Part shown: positions 9,301 to 17,672 of the stretch, piece after piece
Layout: every line of letters starts with the position of its first letter
How positions within the stretch are numbered: the first letter of the stretch is position 1
Assembly: GCA_964653485.1 (NCBI GenBank)
Contig: CAZZFF010000016.1
Coordinates: forward strand, 1 to 64,000
Source: CAVQND01 sp964653485
GTDB taxonomy: Bacteria; Verrucomicrobiota; Verrucomicrobiia; Limisphaerales; UBA8199
DNA length: 64,000 nucleotides
Reading direction: 5' to 3'
Position numbers and translations under genes: made by a program
The notes under the pieces: model-generated
What the model was told of the DNA's origin: nothing
The model's input: only the letters and a program-made list of their open reading frames with translations
The model's database searches: none

Positions 9301-12300
9301 TGGGGAGCAGGTTGCCGGGATCAAAAAGGATCGAGGTGATCGGATAATTGCCCGGCGGACTGCCGGTCCCGGCCGTGGTCGAGAAGGTGGCGGTGATGTT
9401 GTCCCCGTTCTGCAAGCCCGCCACCGTGCCGGTGAGGAGGGGATTAGGCAGGCCATAGCTCCGGCTCTGGTTGTTCGGCGTGATCACCAGCGGCGCCGGG
9501 GTGACGGTGAGGGTGCCTGCATTGGTGGTCACGCTGTAGTTGGAGAGCCTGCCGCCCGGGTCTGAGAGGCCGGCCGTGATGGGGTAGTTACCGACCGCGC
9601 TGCCGGCAGCAGCCGCGGTCGAGAGGATTGGGGTGATATTATCCCCGCTCTCAAGGCCGGTCACGGCGCCGGTCAAAGGCGGATTGGGCGCGCCGTAGGC
9701 GCGGGTCTGGTTGTCCGCACTCACCACCAGCGGCGCCGGGGTGATGGTCAGGGTCGCCATATTGGTGGTGACGGTATAGTTCGAGAGCAAGTCCTCCGGG
9801 TCGTTGAGCGTCACCCCGACATTGTAAGTTCCCACAGGGCTGTTCGTGCCGGCGGCCGTGAAGAAAGTGGCCGTGATGGGGTCTCCGTTGAGGAGGCCCG
9901 CCACCGTGCCGGTCAGTGGGGGATTGGGCGCGCCGTAGGCACGGGTCTGGTTGTCCGCGTTCACCACCAGCGCCGCCGGGGTAATGGTCAGGACGCCTGT
10001 ATTCGTAGTGACGCTATAGTTGGAGAGCACGTTGCTTGGGTCGTCGAAGGCCACCTCGATGCCGTAGGTCCCCACGGGACTGTTGGTGCTGGCCGCGGTG
10101 GAGAAAATGGGGGTGATGGTGTCGCCGTTCTGCAGGCCGGTCAGGGTGCCGGTCAACGGCGGGTTGGTGGCGCCGTACGTCCGGGTCTGGTCATCGGCCG
10201 CCACCACCAGGGCATATTCGCAGACTCTGAGCGTGCCGTTCGAGTAAACCACGGTGTAATCGGTCGAGGTGATTCCGGAGGGCACGATCGGATAGCTTCC
10301 CACCGGGCTGTTGGTATCGGCGGCGGTGGTAAAAGCCAGCAGGCCTCCCAGCGCTGTGGGGTCGTGGTCCGGAACGAAGCCGAGGAAACTGGCGGTGAAA
10401 ACCGGGTTGGGTTGTCCAACAAGCCGGCTAGTGCTGTTTGCCTGCACCACCAGCAGCGCAGGCACCACGGCCAGAATGGCCGGCGAGTATTGGATGCTGT
10501 AGTTGAGCGCGCTCTGGCCCCATACGGAAATCGGGTAGGTGCCCACGGGACTGTTGGTTTGGGCCGGGCTGCTCCCGCTCAAAGGGCCGGTGACCACGCT
10601 CGCATTGTCTCCGTTGACGAACCCGCTGTAGCTCACCGTGAAGAGCGGGTTGGTCTGCCCGTAAAAGCGGCTGGCGTTATTGGCCTGGCCTATCAACACG
10701 GCTTGGGTCACGGTCAGGACGCCGGTGTTGGTAACCACACTGTAGTTGCCAAGCACGTTGTCCGGGTCGGGCAGGCCAATGTCGATCGGATAAACGCCCA
10801 CGGGGCTGTTGGTCTGGGCGGTGGTCCAGAAAACAGGCGTGATCGAGTCCCCGTTCTGCAGGCCCGCCACAGCGCCGGTGAATAGCGGATTCGGAGCGCC
10901 ATAGACGCGGCTCTGGGTGTCCGCGCTGACCACCAGGGGCGCCGGCGTGATCGTGAGCGTGCCCATATTCGTGGTCACGCTGTAGTCGTACAGCACGCTG
11001 TTTGGGTCCACCAGAACGACCTCGATGTCGTAGGTCCCCACGGGACTGTTGGTGTCCGCGCTGGTCGAGTAGTTGACGGTGATGGAGTCCCCGTTCTGCA
11101 GGCCGGTCACGGTGCTCGTGAATGGCGGATTAGGGGCGCCATAGACGCGAGTCTGGTTTTCGGCGCTGACCACCAACGCGTATGGCAGCACGCTGAGCGT
11201 GCCGTTAGAGTAGGTCAGGGTGTAATTGGTCGAGCTAAGCCCCGATGGCTCAATCGAATAGGTTCCCACCGGGCTATTGGTCTGGGCGGGAGTGGTAAAG
11301 ACCAGCGTCCCTTCCAGCACGCTCGCGTCCTCGTCATTGACCAACCCGAGGAAGGTGGCGCTGAAAACCGGATTGGTCTGGCCGAAGGCGCGGGTGGCAT
11401 CGTTGGCCTGGACCACCAGCGGCGCGGGCGCCACCGTCAGAGTGCCCGGCACGTACTGGATGCTGTAATTGGGCGCGCTCTGGCCTGAGACGGAAATGGG
11501 GTAGGTGCCTGCCGGGCTATTGGTTTGGGCCGGGCAACTCCAGACCAACGGGCCGCTGACGAGGCTGGCGGTGTCCCCGTTGACAAAGCCACTGTAGCTG
11601 AGGTTGAAGGGCGGGTTCGTCTCCCCATAGAGCCGGCTCGTGGTGGTGACTTGGCCAATCAGCGCGGCCTGGGTGACGTTGAGAACGCCGTTGACAAAGC
11701 TGAGCGTGTAGTTTGCCGCCTGTAAACTCCCCGGCGCGAGCGTGATAGGGTAGGCGCCGACCGGACTGGCGGGAGCGGCCGCCGTGGCCAGGATGGGGCT
11801 GCCCGTCAGTGCGGAGTTCTGGGTGTCTCCGGCGACGAGACCGGAGACGGTCCAGGTGAGAAAGGGATTGGCGGCGCCATAGGGCCGGCTCTGGTTTTGG
11901 GCCGCAACGACAAGCGGGGCGGGCGTGATAGAGAGCGTGCCGCCGGTGGCGGTGACGGAATAGTTGTTTAGCGCGCCGGCGGGATCTTGGATGAACGGCA
12001 CGATGGTGTAGCTTCCGACGGGACTGTCGGCGTTGGCGGTGGTCATGCAAAAGACGGTGATGTTATCGCCGTTTGTCACGCCAATAACCGAGCCTGTCAG
12101 AGGCGGGTTTGCGGCCCCGTAAACCCGCGTGGCATTCGCGGTGGCGACTACGAGCGGCCGCGGCAAGACATCGAGCGACACGATCGCCGTGGCTGTCGCG
12201 TAATTATTGGTATCCTCCGGGGCAAAGGTGACGAGCAGGCTCTGCCCTGTGCCGGCCTCGAGCATCGTGCCGGCGGGCGGCAGATAAGAGAAGCTACCGG

Positions 12301-13003
12301 GAATACTGGCGGTGGCATTCAGTTGGGCCGCGCTGAGGGGTGTGCCGTAGGTAATGGCCGCCGGTTTGGTCCAGGTGATGGAGGGCACCGCTTTGGGAAT
12401 GCCGGCGATTTGAAGGGCCCAACTGTTCAGGGTGTTCGTGCTGCCGTACTCCATGCCCGCCAGAAACAACACCCACTTGCCTTGGGGGCTCAACCCATCG
12501 AACTCGCTCAGGAACGTCGTCCGCTGAGTGGTGTCGAGCACCAGGGTCGGGTCGATAAAGCGGGCATCAGGTTGCCATATTCCGGTCAGCGGCGAGCCCC
12601 GGGGAGGCGTCGTGAGAAGGCGGTATTCATGAATATCGTTGGTCGCGGAGTCGGAAAAGGTCACATCGAAACCGCAATCGTCGTACCCATACGGGCTGGT
12701 TGCGGTCTTGCCTGTCCGGTTGAGCAAGACCGTCAATCCGCTCCCGTGCTGGAGGTAGCAATACAGGTCCCCGTTGTAATCCCCGGAGATCTTCAACTGC
12801 ACTTGGAGAGAGGTAATTTGCGAGATGCCCGACGTAAAGGCGCGGACATCCGTAACGCCGGCTGGGTTGCCGGCGGGAATGGTCAAATTGATGCCCGAAA
12901 ACACATTGGTCTGGGCGATTTGCCCGGTGGTCTTGGCCACCTGGGCAGGAAGGGTAACGACGCTGACCCCCAGCAGCACTACCCACAACTTGAGATAACT
13001 CAT
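6362..13003 (-). CDS. Giant secreted MBG-repeat protein with P-domain-like N-terminus and trypsin-like C-terminus
   Basis: 2213 residues. The start at 13003 is set by a strong AGGAGG site and a signal peptide (SYLKLWVVLLGVSVVTLPAQ). Order of parts: a jelly-roll region like the proprotein-convertase P-domain (about 20-190, with ISGDYNGDLYCYL, LTGIWQP and NSWALQIAG); 14 MBG units of about 80 residues (pattern LVV.A.NQTR.YGA.NPPLTG); two blocks each of an Ig-like unit plus a cadherin-like unit (DSFTYTVQD, DSFTYTIED); two '..RFYRAIG/RYYQAVA' modules; and a final domain resembling a chymotrypsin-fold protease. That domain has His2044 in ATLLTPRHAYTRGHG, Asp2090 in YDYGILFFTEDVP and Ser2155 in NPGDSGSP. 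Likely a surface or secreted protein whose repeats act as a stalk; protease activity is inferred. Confidence 0.9.
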   Translation of the reverse strand: MSYLKLWVVLLGVSVVTLPAQVAKTTGQIAQTNVFSGINLTIPAGNPAGVTDVRAFTSGISQITSLQVQLKISGDYNGDLYCYLQHGSGLTVLLNRTGKTATSPYGYDDCGFDVTFSDSATNDIHEYRLLTTPPRGSPLTGIWQPDARFIDPTLVLDTTQRTTFLSEFDGLSPQGKWVLFLAGMEYGSTNTLNSWALQIAGIPKAVPSITWTKPAAITYGTPLSAAQLNATASIPGSFSYLPPAGTMLEAGTGQSLLVTFAPEDTNNYATATAIVSLDVLPRPLVVATANATRVYGAANPPLTGSVIGVTNGDNITVFCMTTANADSPVGSYTIVPFIQDPAGALNNYSVTATGGTLSITPAPLVVAAQNQSRPYGAANPFLTWTVSGLVAGDTQNSALTGSPILATAAAPASPVGAYPITLAPGSLQAANYTLSFVNGVLNVTQAALIGQVTTTSRLYGETNPPFNLSYSGFVNGDTASLVSGPLVWSCPAQTNSPAGTYPISVSGQSAPNYSIQYVPGTLTVAPAPLVVQANDATRAFGQTNPVFSATFLGLVNDEDASVLEGTLVFTTPAQTNSPVGTYSIEPSGLSSTNYTLTYSNGTLSVLPYALVVSAENQTRVYGAPNPPFTSTVTGLQNGDSITVNYSTSADTNSPVGTYDIEVVLVDPNSVLYDYSVTTNMGTLTITPAPLVVSADTQSRVYGAPNPLFTGAVAGLQNGDSITPVFWTTAQTNSPVGVYPIDIGLPDPDNVLGNYSVVTNTGVLTVTQAVLIGQANNASRFYGQTNPLFTVSYSGFVNGDNASVVTGPLSGSSPAQTNSPVGTYPISVWGQSALNYSIQYSPAILAVVPALLVVQANSTSRLVGQPNPVFTASFLGFVPDHDPTALGGLLAFTTAADTNSPVGSYPIVPSGITSTDYTVVYSNGTLRVCEYALVVAADDQTRTYGATNPPLTGTLTGLQNGDTITPIFSTAASTNSPVGTYGIEVAFDDPSNVLSNYSVTTNTGVLTITPAALVVNADNQTRAYGAPNPPLTGTVAGLLNGDPITATFFTAAGTNSPVGTYNVGVTLNDPEDLLSNYTVTTNMATLTITPAPLVVSADNQTRAYGAPNPPLTGAVTGLESGDNITPILSTAAAAGSAVGNYPITAGLSDPGGRLSNYSVTTNAGTLTVTPAPLVITPNNQSRSYGLPNPLLTGTVAGLQNGDNITATFSTTAGTGSPPGNYPITSILFDPGNLLPNYSVSTNAGVLTITPALLVVSAHNQTRAYGAPNPPLTGSFTGLQNGDNITAAYATIASAKSPPGTYLIAITLSDPDNLLPNYSVTTNAATLTVTPAVLVVSADSETRAYGVPNPLLTGTVAGLQNGDNITASFFTAAQTDSPPGAYPINIGLSDPNNLLPNYSVITNKGVLNINKAAATVTIVSSANPAPLSSPVTFTSTILFGTAPPGVEPPGSVVQFTLDGAPYGPPVALASGRASITIGALPIGSHSVTVEYQGNADFLGATAALTPPQMVGTNAAAANFVVNRSPGHGTKVSVADLVAASSDGMGGTLALASFSATTPHLGTVRLADGWLFYEPATGFGGADSFTYTVQDQYNISASATVTILVNSQAACTLTLLQTGSGTNRVLGSGLSWKTYIIEYEDRAGRSNWQWLALETAGAQGTFHYDDILPQGNTMRFYRAIGQADTTPNAVDVYVTSSANPALPGSPITLTALVSADDPGLGEPSGTVQFDIDGQPAGPPVALAQGFATFTTNSIPAGMHTIAAQYGGDDTFLTATGALATPQIINTPPIAGADLLYRPPTSGTKAPVSELLTNDFDPDGNPISFDNISPTSAEGGTVTLSDGWVFYTPPADFAGPDSFTYTIEDSFGATAVGTVTVEPLLSYGAEQSASFVELSNGTYSVTFTGIPWNIYVIQYTLDPTSGVWQTLGTAAANSWGAIQYVDTPPPGSPPRYYQAVAQSQTTIDSPFRIAAWTNFIANTNGRTMKMWAEYSLPEGWPAVPPVMAWETNCLLYGVEGFTAISQCNEYQGAPGQVPATLLTPRHAYTRGHGLGPNGLGNGLNGMHVWFCTASNTLVEMTIAANFIRLGTFGGEVYDYGILFFTEDVPPSITPMFVISQSDYQTYYPDTPDLPFLFFGTTAAGYCSADVPPFFFSLMNPGDSGSPNMIPTPDNKLAMFSGASTSAASPQMQADMDYLTTLAGLNTNNYQLHWYDIRAWGP
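8775..12171 (-). repeat. Array of 14 MBG protein-domain repeats (about 240 bp per unit)
   Basis: Fourteen successive units begin with a variant of 'PLVVSADNQTRAYGAPNPP' and end with a Y.V/NYSV..N.G.L.VT strand. The DNA is visibly repetitive (for example the recurring phrase around gttctgcaggcccgccac). Units near the C-terminal side (8.8-10.2 kb) are the most alike, which suggests recent amplification. MBG domains are immunoglobulin-like stalk domains of bacterial surface proteins. Confidence 0.9.
9740..11667 (-). repeat. Duplicated four-domain block within the MBG array (two copies of about 963 bp)
   Basis: Units 3-6 (about 10703-11667) and units 7-10 (about 9740-10702) follow the same order of distinct variants: an LIGQ..SR.YG.TNP unit, an LVVQAN...NPVF unit, a 'YALVV' unit and an LVV.AD unit. 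Flanking units are all of one type. This means a block of four domains was duplicated as one piece. Confidence 0.75.
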
Positions 13004-13234
13004 GGAGGTCCTCCTCGCCGCACGCACTGTTCTTCGTTTGTAATCATGTCGCCTCCGGGCTCGATCTCCCCGGGCGCCGGCGCCATATCTCCCCTCTGCC
13101 GGCGGCAATCCCAACCTTCGCTTTGGGTGGCGTGATGATGCACCGCTCGGCCCCAAAAGGCAATAAAAACTTGACTCGCCGCTCGAATATGGGGGCGGGC
13201 GCGATAAGCAATGGCCGGTCCCAGAAAAGACTAA

Positions 13235-13263
13235 GGCGCGCCGACGAAGTCCGTCGGCGCGCC
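13235..13263 (-). terminator. Strong 12-bp hairpin, probable intrinsic terminator
   Basis: GGCGCGCCGACG (13235-13246), a 5-base loop and CGTCGGCGCGCC (13252-13263) pair perfectly. On the minus strand it lies 41 bp after the stop of the low-complexity secreted protein and is followed by TTAGTCTTTTC, a loose T-tract. It separates that gene from the MBG gene. The rest of 13004-13303 holds only the MBG ribosome-binding site and no gene I can support. Confidence 0.65.
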
Positions 13264-13303
13264 GAGGCTGTTCTGCCTGAATGGGAAGGGTCTGGCGGCC
13301 CTA

Positions 13304-15157
13304 TCAAGTTCCCTGCTTGAATTGGTCCTTGTTCTTCTCCGCCTCGGCCAAGCCCGTATCGAGCTTTGCGCGAAACTCGCTGTCAAACTCTTGCAGGTCC
13401 TTGAGCGACAGCTTCACGACGGTGCCGGCGACGACTTCGCCTTCCTCGCCTTTCGAGGTCATGACGCGCATGGCTATGAGCGTGGTTTCGGTCGCATCCT
13501 TGAGCGCGTCGTCCTGGCCCGGCTCGAGCTTCAACAGATCGCCTTCGGAAACGGCTCCGGCGGGTTTTTCATCCGCCGCGTTGAGGACCACGACGGTCTT
13601 GGACACCGGGTAGATGTGGCTGGGGTCGGCCAGAGTCTTTGAAATGTCAGGAGCGGCGGGCGCCTGACCCTGAGCGGCCTGATCGGCCAGTTGCTTCTTT
13701 TCGGCCACGGCCTGTTCGACCTGATTCTTCAGGGCTTCCTTGGTGTCTTTATCGATCGGGGTGGCGTTGGGGTTCGGCTTGTCGGCGTTGGCCTCCATGC
13801 GCTCAGCTACGGCGGCCCTTTTCTCGGCGTCCGCAGCCTTGATCTCGGCCAATGCCTGCGCCTGGCGGGCGGCCGCGAGCTCGGCCTCCGTGGCCTCCAG
13901 CTTGGCGGCTTCCGCGGCTTCGGCGGCCTTTACGGCCTCTTCGTGGGCGATGCGGGCCTCCTCGCGCGCCTGGGCGACGGTGACCGTCGCCGCATAGTGG
14001 TCGGCAACGTAGCCCGCGACGAGCCAGTCGGTGACCCAGTAACTGGGCGCCGGGTACACCTCATAAGCGGCAAAATAGGGCCCGTGATAGCGATGATACC
14101 AATCGAAGCCCTCCCAGCCCCAGGAGAAATGGAAGGGATGCACCACAAGGACGCCGTCGGGACGGTACCAGTATGGGTCATACCAGGACACCAGGGCCGG
14201 CCGGAGCACAACGAGTTCCGGCCGGTACACGAAACCGAAACGGCCGCGGTCGTAGTTGCGGACCACGTCATGGACCACGGTATCCTTGACAATGGTCGTG
14301 TTCCGAATAATCGTCGTATTCCGAATGGTTACGGTCCGCGAGACCTCGACGCCGCGCGCGTCAACGCGGACCGTCTCGTGGGAGCGCGCTTCCCCATCCC
14401 GGCCCATCTGGTGCGTCGTGACTTCCTTGGTGCCATCCCGGTTGACAACCTCTTCACGCTTGGGTTTCCCGTTCAGCCCATAGTCGGTCGTGTGCTTGGA
14501 CCCGTCCGGTTTCTCGACCGTTTGCCGCTCGGTCCGGCCGCTCGGAGAAAACTGGGTCGTATGCTGCGTTCCGTCCTTGGCCTTTACAACCTCCTTTTGT
14601 TTTGTCCCAGTCGCGGAAAAATGCGTGGTCTGCTCCGTCCCGTCCGGGTGCTTGACCACTTCCTGCTTTCCAGCCTTCCCGCCCGCCGCTCCGGCGGCCG
14701 TAGTCGCCCCGGTCTTGCCGGCAGCGGCCCCAGCCTTGGTGGCTGCGCCCGTCTTGCTACCCGTGGTTGCGGGTGTCGTGGTTGCGCCGGTCTTGCTGCC
14801 CGTCGTTGCTGGTGTCGTGGTTGCGCCGGTCTTGGTGCCCGTGGTTGCGGGCTTCGTGGTTGCGCCCGTCTTGCTGCCCGTCGTTGCGGACGTCGTAGCT
14901 GCCCCGCTCTTGGCGCCCGTCGTTGCAGGGGTTGTGGTCCCGCCGGTCTTGGTGCCCGTGGTTGCAGGCGTTGTCTTTCCCCCGGGCTGGGTACTCGGAG
15001 CAGCCGGGCGGGCTGACGAGCTGCTGGGTTGATCTTTCTTCTTCGTGGTAGTCGTATCCTGAGCTGCGCTGGGCAGGCTCGTGAGGCCCGCGAGCAGCAG
15101 GATGAGGATTCCCGCCTGAAACCGGCGAGATTTGAACTGCTTCATTTTTGATTTCAT
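13304..15157 (-). CDS. Large secreted low-complexity protein with tandem repeats
   Basis: 617 residues from the ATG at 15157; another in-frame ATG lies at 15145. Not recognised as a named family. Visible parts in order: a signal peptide ending near PSAAQ; a Ser/Thr/Ala/Gly-rich tract with six 13-residue repeats (TTTPATTGSKTGA type); about four 20-residue repeats with the core DGT..TT.FS..G...K (for example HPDGTEQTTHFSATGTK); a section of RNTTI strands; a segment very rich in Trp and Tyr (SWYDPYWYRPDG, FHFSWGWEGFDWYH); a long Ala/Glu coiled coil (AREEARIAHEEAVKAAEAAEAAKLEA); and a compact C-terminal domain containing VVAGTVVKLSLKDLQEF. Probably periplasmic or surface-attached. A strong hairpin follows the stop. 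Confidence 0.8.
   Translation of the reverse strand: MKSKMKQFKSRRFQAGILILLLAGLTSLPSAAQDTTTTKKKDQPSSSSARPAAPSTQPGGKTTPATTGTKTGGTTTPATTGAKSGAATTSATTGSKTGATTKPATTGTKTGATTTPATTGSKTGATTTPATTGSKTGAATKAGAAAGKTGATTAAGAAGGKAGKQEVVKHPDGTEQTTHFSATGTKQKEVVKAKDGTQHTTQFSPSGRTERQTVEKPDGSKHTTDYGLNGKPKREEVVNRDGTKEVTTHQMGRDGEARSHETVRVDARGVEVSRTVTIRNTTIIRNTTIVKDTVVHDVVRNYDRGRFGFVYRPELVVLRPALVSWYDPYWYRPDGVLVVHPFHFSWGWEGFDWYHRYHGPYFAAYEVYPAPSYWVTDWLVAGYVADHYAATVTVAQAREEARIAHEEAVKAAEAAEAAKLEATEAELAAARQAQALAEIKAADAEKRAAVAERMEANADKPNPNATPIDKDTKEALKNQVEQAVAEKKQLADQAAQGQAPAAPDISKTLADPSHIYPVSKTVVVLNAADEKPAGAVSEGDLLKLEPGQDDALKDATETTLIAMRVMTSKGEEGEVVAGTVVKLSLKDLQEFDSEFRAKLDTGLAEAEKNKDQFKQGT
14751..14983 (-). repeat. 39-bp minisatellite, about six copies, inside a coding region
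   Basis: Six near-identical 39-bp units, each encoding 13 residues of the type TTTPATTGSKTGA, lie in the N-terminal half of the secreted protein. Length change by slippage would stay in frame, so copy number may vary between strains. Confidence 0.85.
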
Positions 15158-15208
15158 CTGTTGGTTGTTAGACGGCGAGCACCTGACCCAAAGCGCCGCG
15201 GACTTGCG

Positions 15209-15228
15209 TGGTCCATTCAAGTGGACCA
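15209..15228. promoter_or_regulatory. Inverted repeat upstream of the low-complexity secreted protein
   Basis: TGGTCCA (15209-15215), six bases, TGGACCA (15222-15228): a perfect 7-bp inverted repeat about 52-71 bp upstream of the ATG at 15157. It could be an operator. No clear -35/-10 pair was found beside it, and the 15158-15330 gap holds nothing else I can name. Confidence 0.35.
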
Positions 15229-15330
15229 TTCCGGGCGCCAACAAAGTCAAAGCCCTGATGGCATTGCCCTTGACTAGAGGTGTACCGACCCGTCTGCTTT
15301 TATCTCATTCGGGGCGCGGAAGCAAGGCTT

Positions 15331-17121
15331 TTACATCTGTTCCAGGGTTTCGAGGCCGAGGACTTCGAGGCCTTGCTTCAGGACCGCGGCGGTCAGGCCG
15401 CAAAGAACCAGGCGGGTGGCGCGTTGAGCGAGTTGGGCTTTCAGGACGGGGCAGTTCTCGTAGAAGGCGGTGAAGAGTCCCGCCAACTCGAAGAGATAGT
15501 TGCAGAGGTAATTGGGCCGGTATTCCTGGGCGAGGGCATCGAGAACCAGCCCGAAGCCGAGCAGGCCCTTGGCGAGGGCGATTTCCTGGGGCGCGCTCAT
15601 CTGAAGCTGGGCGCCTGACTCCGCGAGCGGCGCGGTGTCGGGTCCGCCCTTGCGGAAGATGCTCCGAATGCGGGCGTAGGCATACTGAAGGTAGGGAGCG
15701 GTGTTGCCGTTCAAGGCGAGGAGTTTGTCCCAACTGAACATGTAATCGCTTTGGCGGTTGGGCAGCAGGTCGGCGTATTTGATGGCGCCGATCCCCACGA
15801 TGCGGCCGATTTGGCGACGCTGCGCTTCGGGCAGCTCCGGACTCTTTTCCGACACGGCCTTGAAGGCGCGTTCCTCCGCCTCGTCGAGGAGTTCCGAGAG
15901 GCGGATGGTCTCGCCGGACCGCGTCTTGAAGGGCTTGCCGTCCTCGCCGAGGATCGAGCCGAACCAAACATGGGCGAGCTTGGCGCCGGCCTCGGGATGC
16001 CACCGGCGGAAGCTTGCGAACAATTGCTGGAAATGGAGCTGCTGGCGGCCGTCGGTAACGTAGATGACCTCATCGGCGCGCCAGGTCCCGATGCGCCAGG
16101 CAAGCGTGGCCAGGTCGGTGGTGGCGTAGTTGAAACCGCCGTCGGTCTTCTGCACGATGAACGGATTGGCGACCCACTCGCCTTCCTTTCGCACGAGGAA
16201 CGGGTCGTCCTTCGGGGGCGGAGAGCCGTCGGAAAGGATTACTTTGGCGCCGCGGCTTTCGGTGGCGATGCCCCGCCGCACCAACTCGTCCACAGTGCCC
16301 TTGAGCTGCGGGTTGTAGAAGCTCTCGCCGAGGGTGTAGTCGAATTTGACACCCAGGCGCCCGTAGATGGAATCGAACTGGGCTTGCGAGAGGCGTATGA
16401 TCTCCCGCCAGATGGAGAGGTTCCCGGCGTCTCCGGCTTGCAGTGCGACCAACTCGGCGCGAGCGCGGTCGAGTGTCGCGGGGTCGAACTCCGGCTTGGC
16501 GGGATCGCAACGGGCGCTGATCAGCTTATAGATGCGCTCCAGTTCGCCGAGCGAGTCCGTTTGGAGCCGGGCGGAGTCCAGCGCCGTCTTCCATCCCGTC
16601 AGGAGCATGCCGAACTGGGTGCCCCAATCTCCGAGGTGGTTGTCCGTGATGACTTTGTGCCCCAGCAACCGCAACGCGCGCGCCAGGCAATCCCCGAGGA
16701 TGGTGGAGCGGATGTGGCCGACGTGCATCGGCTTGGCGGCGTTCGGGGAGCTGAAGTCCACCACAACCGTCCGAGGATGGGCGGCCTTGTCGAAAAACAA
16801 ATGCCGGCCCTCGGCGGCGGCCTGGAGCGTCCGCGCCAATGCAACCGTCTTGAGCCTGAAATTCAAGAAGCCGGCCCCGGCGATCTGGACCGGTTCGCAC
16901 CAGTCGGCCACGTCCAGCTTGTCAACCACGGCGGCGGCCAACTGGCGTGGATTCATCTTCCGCGCCTTGGCCAGCGCCATCAGCCCGTTGGTCTGGTAAT
17001 CTCCAAACTTGGGGTCCGGGCAGGGGCGAATCAACACCTCCGAGGGGTCCGCGTCCGGCAGGACCGCCCCAAGGGCCTCATGCAGGCGCTGCTCGATGAC
17101 GTTGCGGGGCAGCGCGCTCAC
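15331..17121 (-). CDS. argS: Arginyl-tRNA synthetase
   Basis: Class I aminoacyl-tRNA synthetase charging tRNA-Arg; 596 residues, the normal length. The N-terminal additional domain is followed by the HIGH-equivalent motif in PNAAKPMHVGHIRSTILGD (about residues 126-144), the conserved ITDNHLGDWGTQFG segment, the catalytic core with DGGFNYATTDLA and YVTDGRQQLHFQQ, and the C-terminal anticodon-binding helix domain (NTAPYLQYAYARIRSI). As in many ArgRS, no perfect KMSKS is present (FKTRSGETI fills that role). The start is the GTG at 17121, which overlaps the PtsN-like gene stop as GTGA, so the two are translationally coupled. Confidence 0.97.
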   Translation of the reverse strand: MSALPRNVIEQRLHEALGAVLPDADPSEVLIRPCPDPKFGDYQTNGLMALAKARKMNPRQLAAAVVDKLDVADWCEPVQIAGAGFLNFRLKTVALARTLQAAAEGRHLFFDKAAHPRTVVVDFSSPNAAKPMHVGHIRSTILGDCLARALRLLGHKVITDNHLGDWGTQFGMLLTGWKTALDSARLQTDSLGELERIYKLISARCDPAKPEFDPATLDRARAELVALQAGDAGNLSIWREIIRLSQAQFDSIYGRLGVKFDYTLGESFYNPQLKGTVDELVRRGIATESRGAKVILSDGSPPPKDDPFLVRKEGEWVANPFIVQKTDGGFNYATTDLATLAWRIGTWRADEVIYVTDGRQQLHFQQLFASFRRWHPEAGAKLAHVWFGSILGEDGKPFKTRSGETIRLSELLDEAEERAFKAVSEKSPELPEAQRRQIGRIVGIGAIKYADLLPNRQSDYMFSWDKLLALNGNTAPYLQYAYARIRSIFRKGGPDTAPLAESGAQLQMSAPQEIALAKGLLGFGLVLDALAQEYRPNYLCNYLFELAGLFTAFYENCPVLKAQLAQRATRLVLCGLTAAVLKQGLEVLGLETLEQM

Positions 17122-17609
17122 TTTCTCCCTTGCCCCCGGATGATTTGGAGCATGGTGTCGGCATCGGGGGCTTGTTCGAGAGCTTGGCGGAATTCGGCGT
17201 TGTGGAGCAGCTTGGCGATGTTGGCGAGGGTATGGAGGTGCTTCTGGAACTGGCCCTGTGGCACCAGGAAAAGCATGACCAGGTGGACCGGTTGATTGTC
17301 GAGGGCATCGAAGTCGACCCCTTTTTGGGAGCGTCCGAGCGCGCCCACCACCTCGTTAATCAAATCGGTCGAAGCATGGGGGATGCCGATGCCGAAACCA
17401 ATTCCGGTGCTCATCGAGGACTCGCGCTTCTTGACCACCACCGCGATGGCGTCGCGGTCCCCCGTCTGGATCTTGGCCGTGGCCACCAGGTTATTGATCA
17501 ATTCATCAATGGCGTCCCAGCGGTTCGCCGCCCGCAGCTCAGTGATGATCTGCTGTTTGCTCAGAATATCGCCTAAATCCATAGCGTCGGAATTGGTCCG
17601 CCCAGTCAT
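17118..17609 (-). CDS. PTS EIIA-type regulatory protein (PtsN-like)
   Basis: 163-residue EIIA domain of the mannitol/fructose/nitrogen-PTS family. The phosphorylatable His78 lies in GIGIPHAST, and a second conserved His region QKHLHTLANIAKLL follows. In PtsN systems this domain receives phosphate from NPr and regulates transporters or kinases rather than moving sugar; no EIIB/EIIC gene is adjacent, which favours a regulatory role. The ATG at 17609 is used; one at 17582 is a close alternative. It sits directly upstream of argS with a 4-bp overlap. Confidence 0.88.
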   Translation of the reverse strand: MTGRTNSDAMDLGDILSKQQIITELRAANRWDAIDELINNLVATAKIQTGDRDAIAVVVKKRESSMSTGIGFGIGIPHASTDLINEVVGALGRSQKGVDFDALDNQPVHLVMLFLVPQGQFQKHLHTLANIAKLLHNAEFRQALEQAPDADTMLQIIRGQGRK

Positions 17610-17672
17610 TTCGCCCCAAGTTGCCCTTCATATCAAGACAGAAGTGATTCCAGCCGCTCTTTGGGCGCGCTC

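Noticed and set aside
8775..12171. MBG array DNA considered as non-coding repeat or CRISPR
   Set aside because: The frame is open throughout and every unit encodes a full MBG domain.
11987..13135. Long plus-strand open frame of 382 codons opposite the MBG gene
   Set aside because: It is the complement of a GC-rich, repetitive coding region; its translation has no domain or signal features and the minus-strand protein is clearly real.
14751..14983. 39-bp tandem repeats considered as a CRISPR array
   Set aside because: Units abut without spacers and translate to a regular 13-residue protein repeat.
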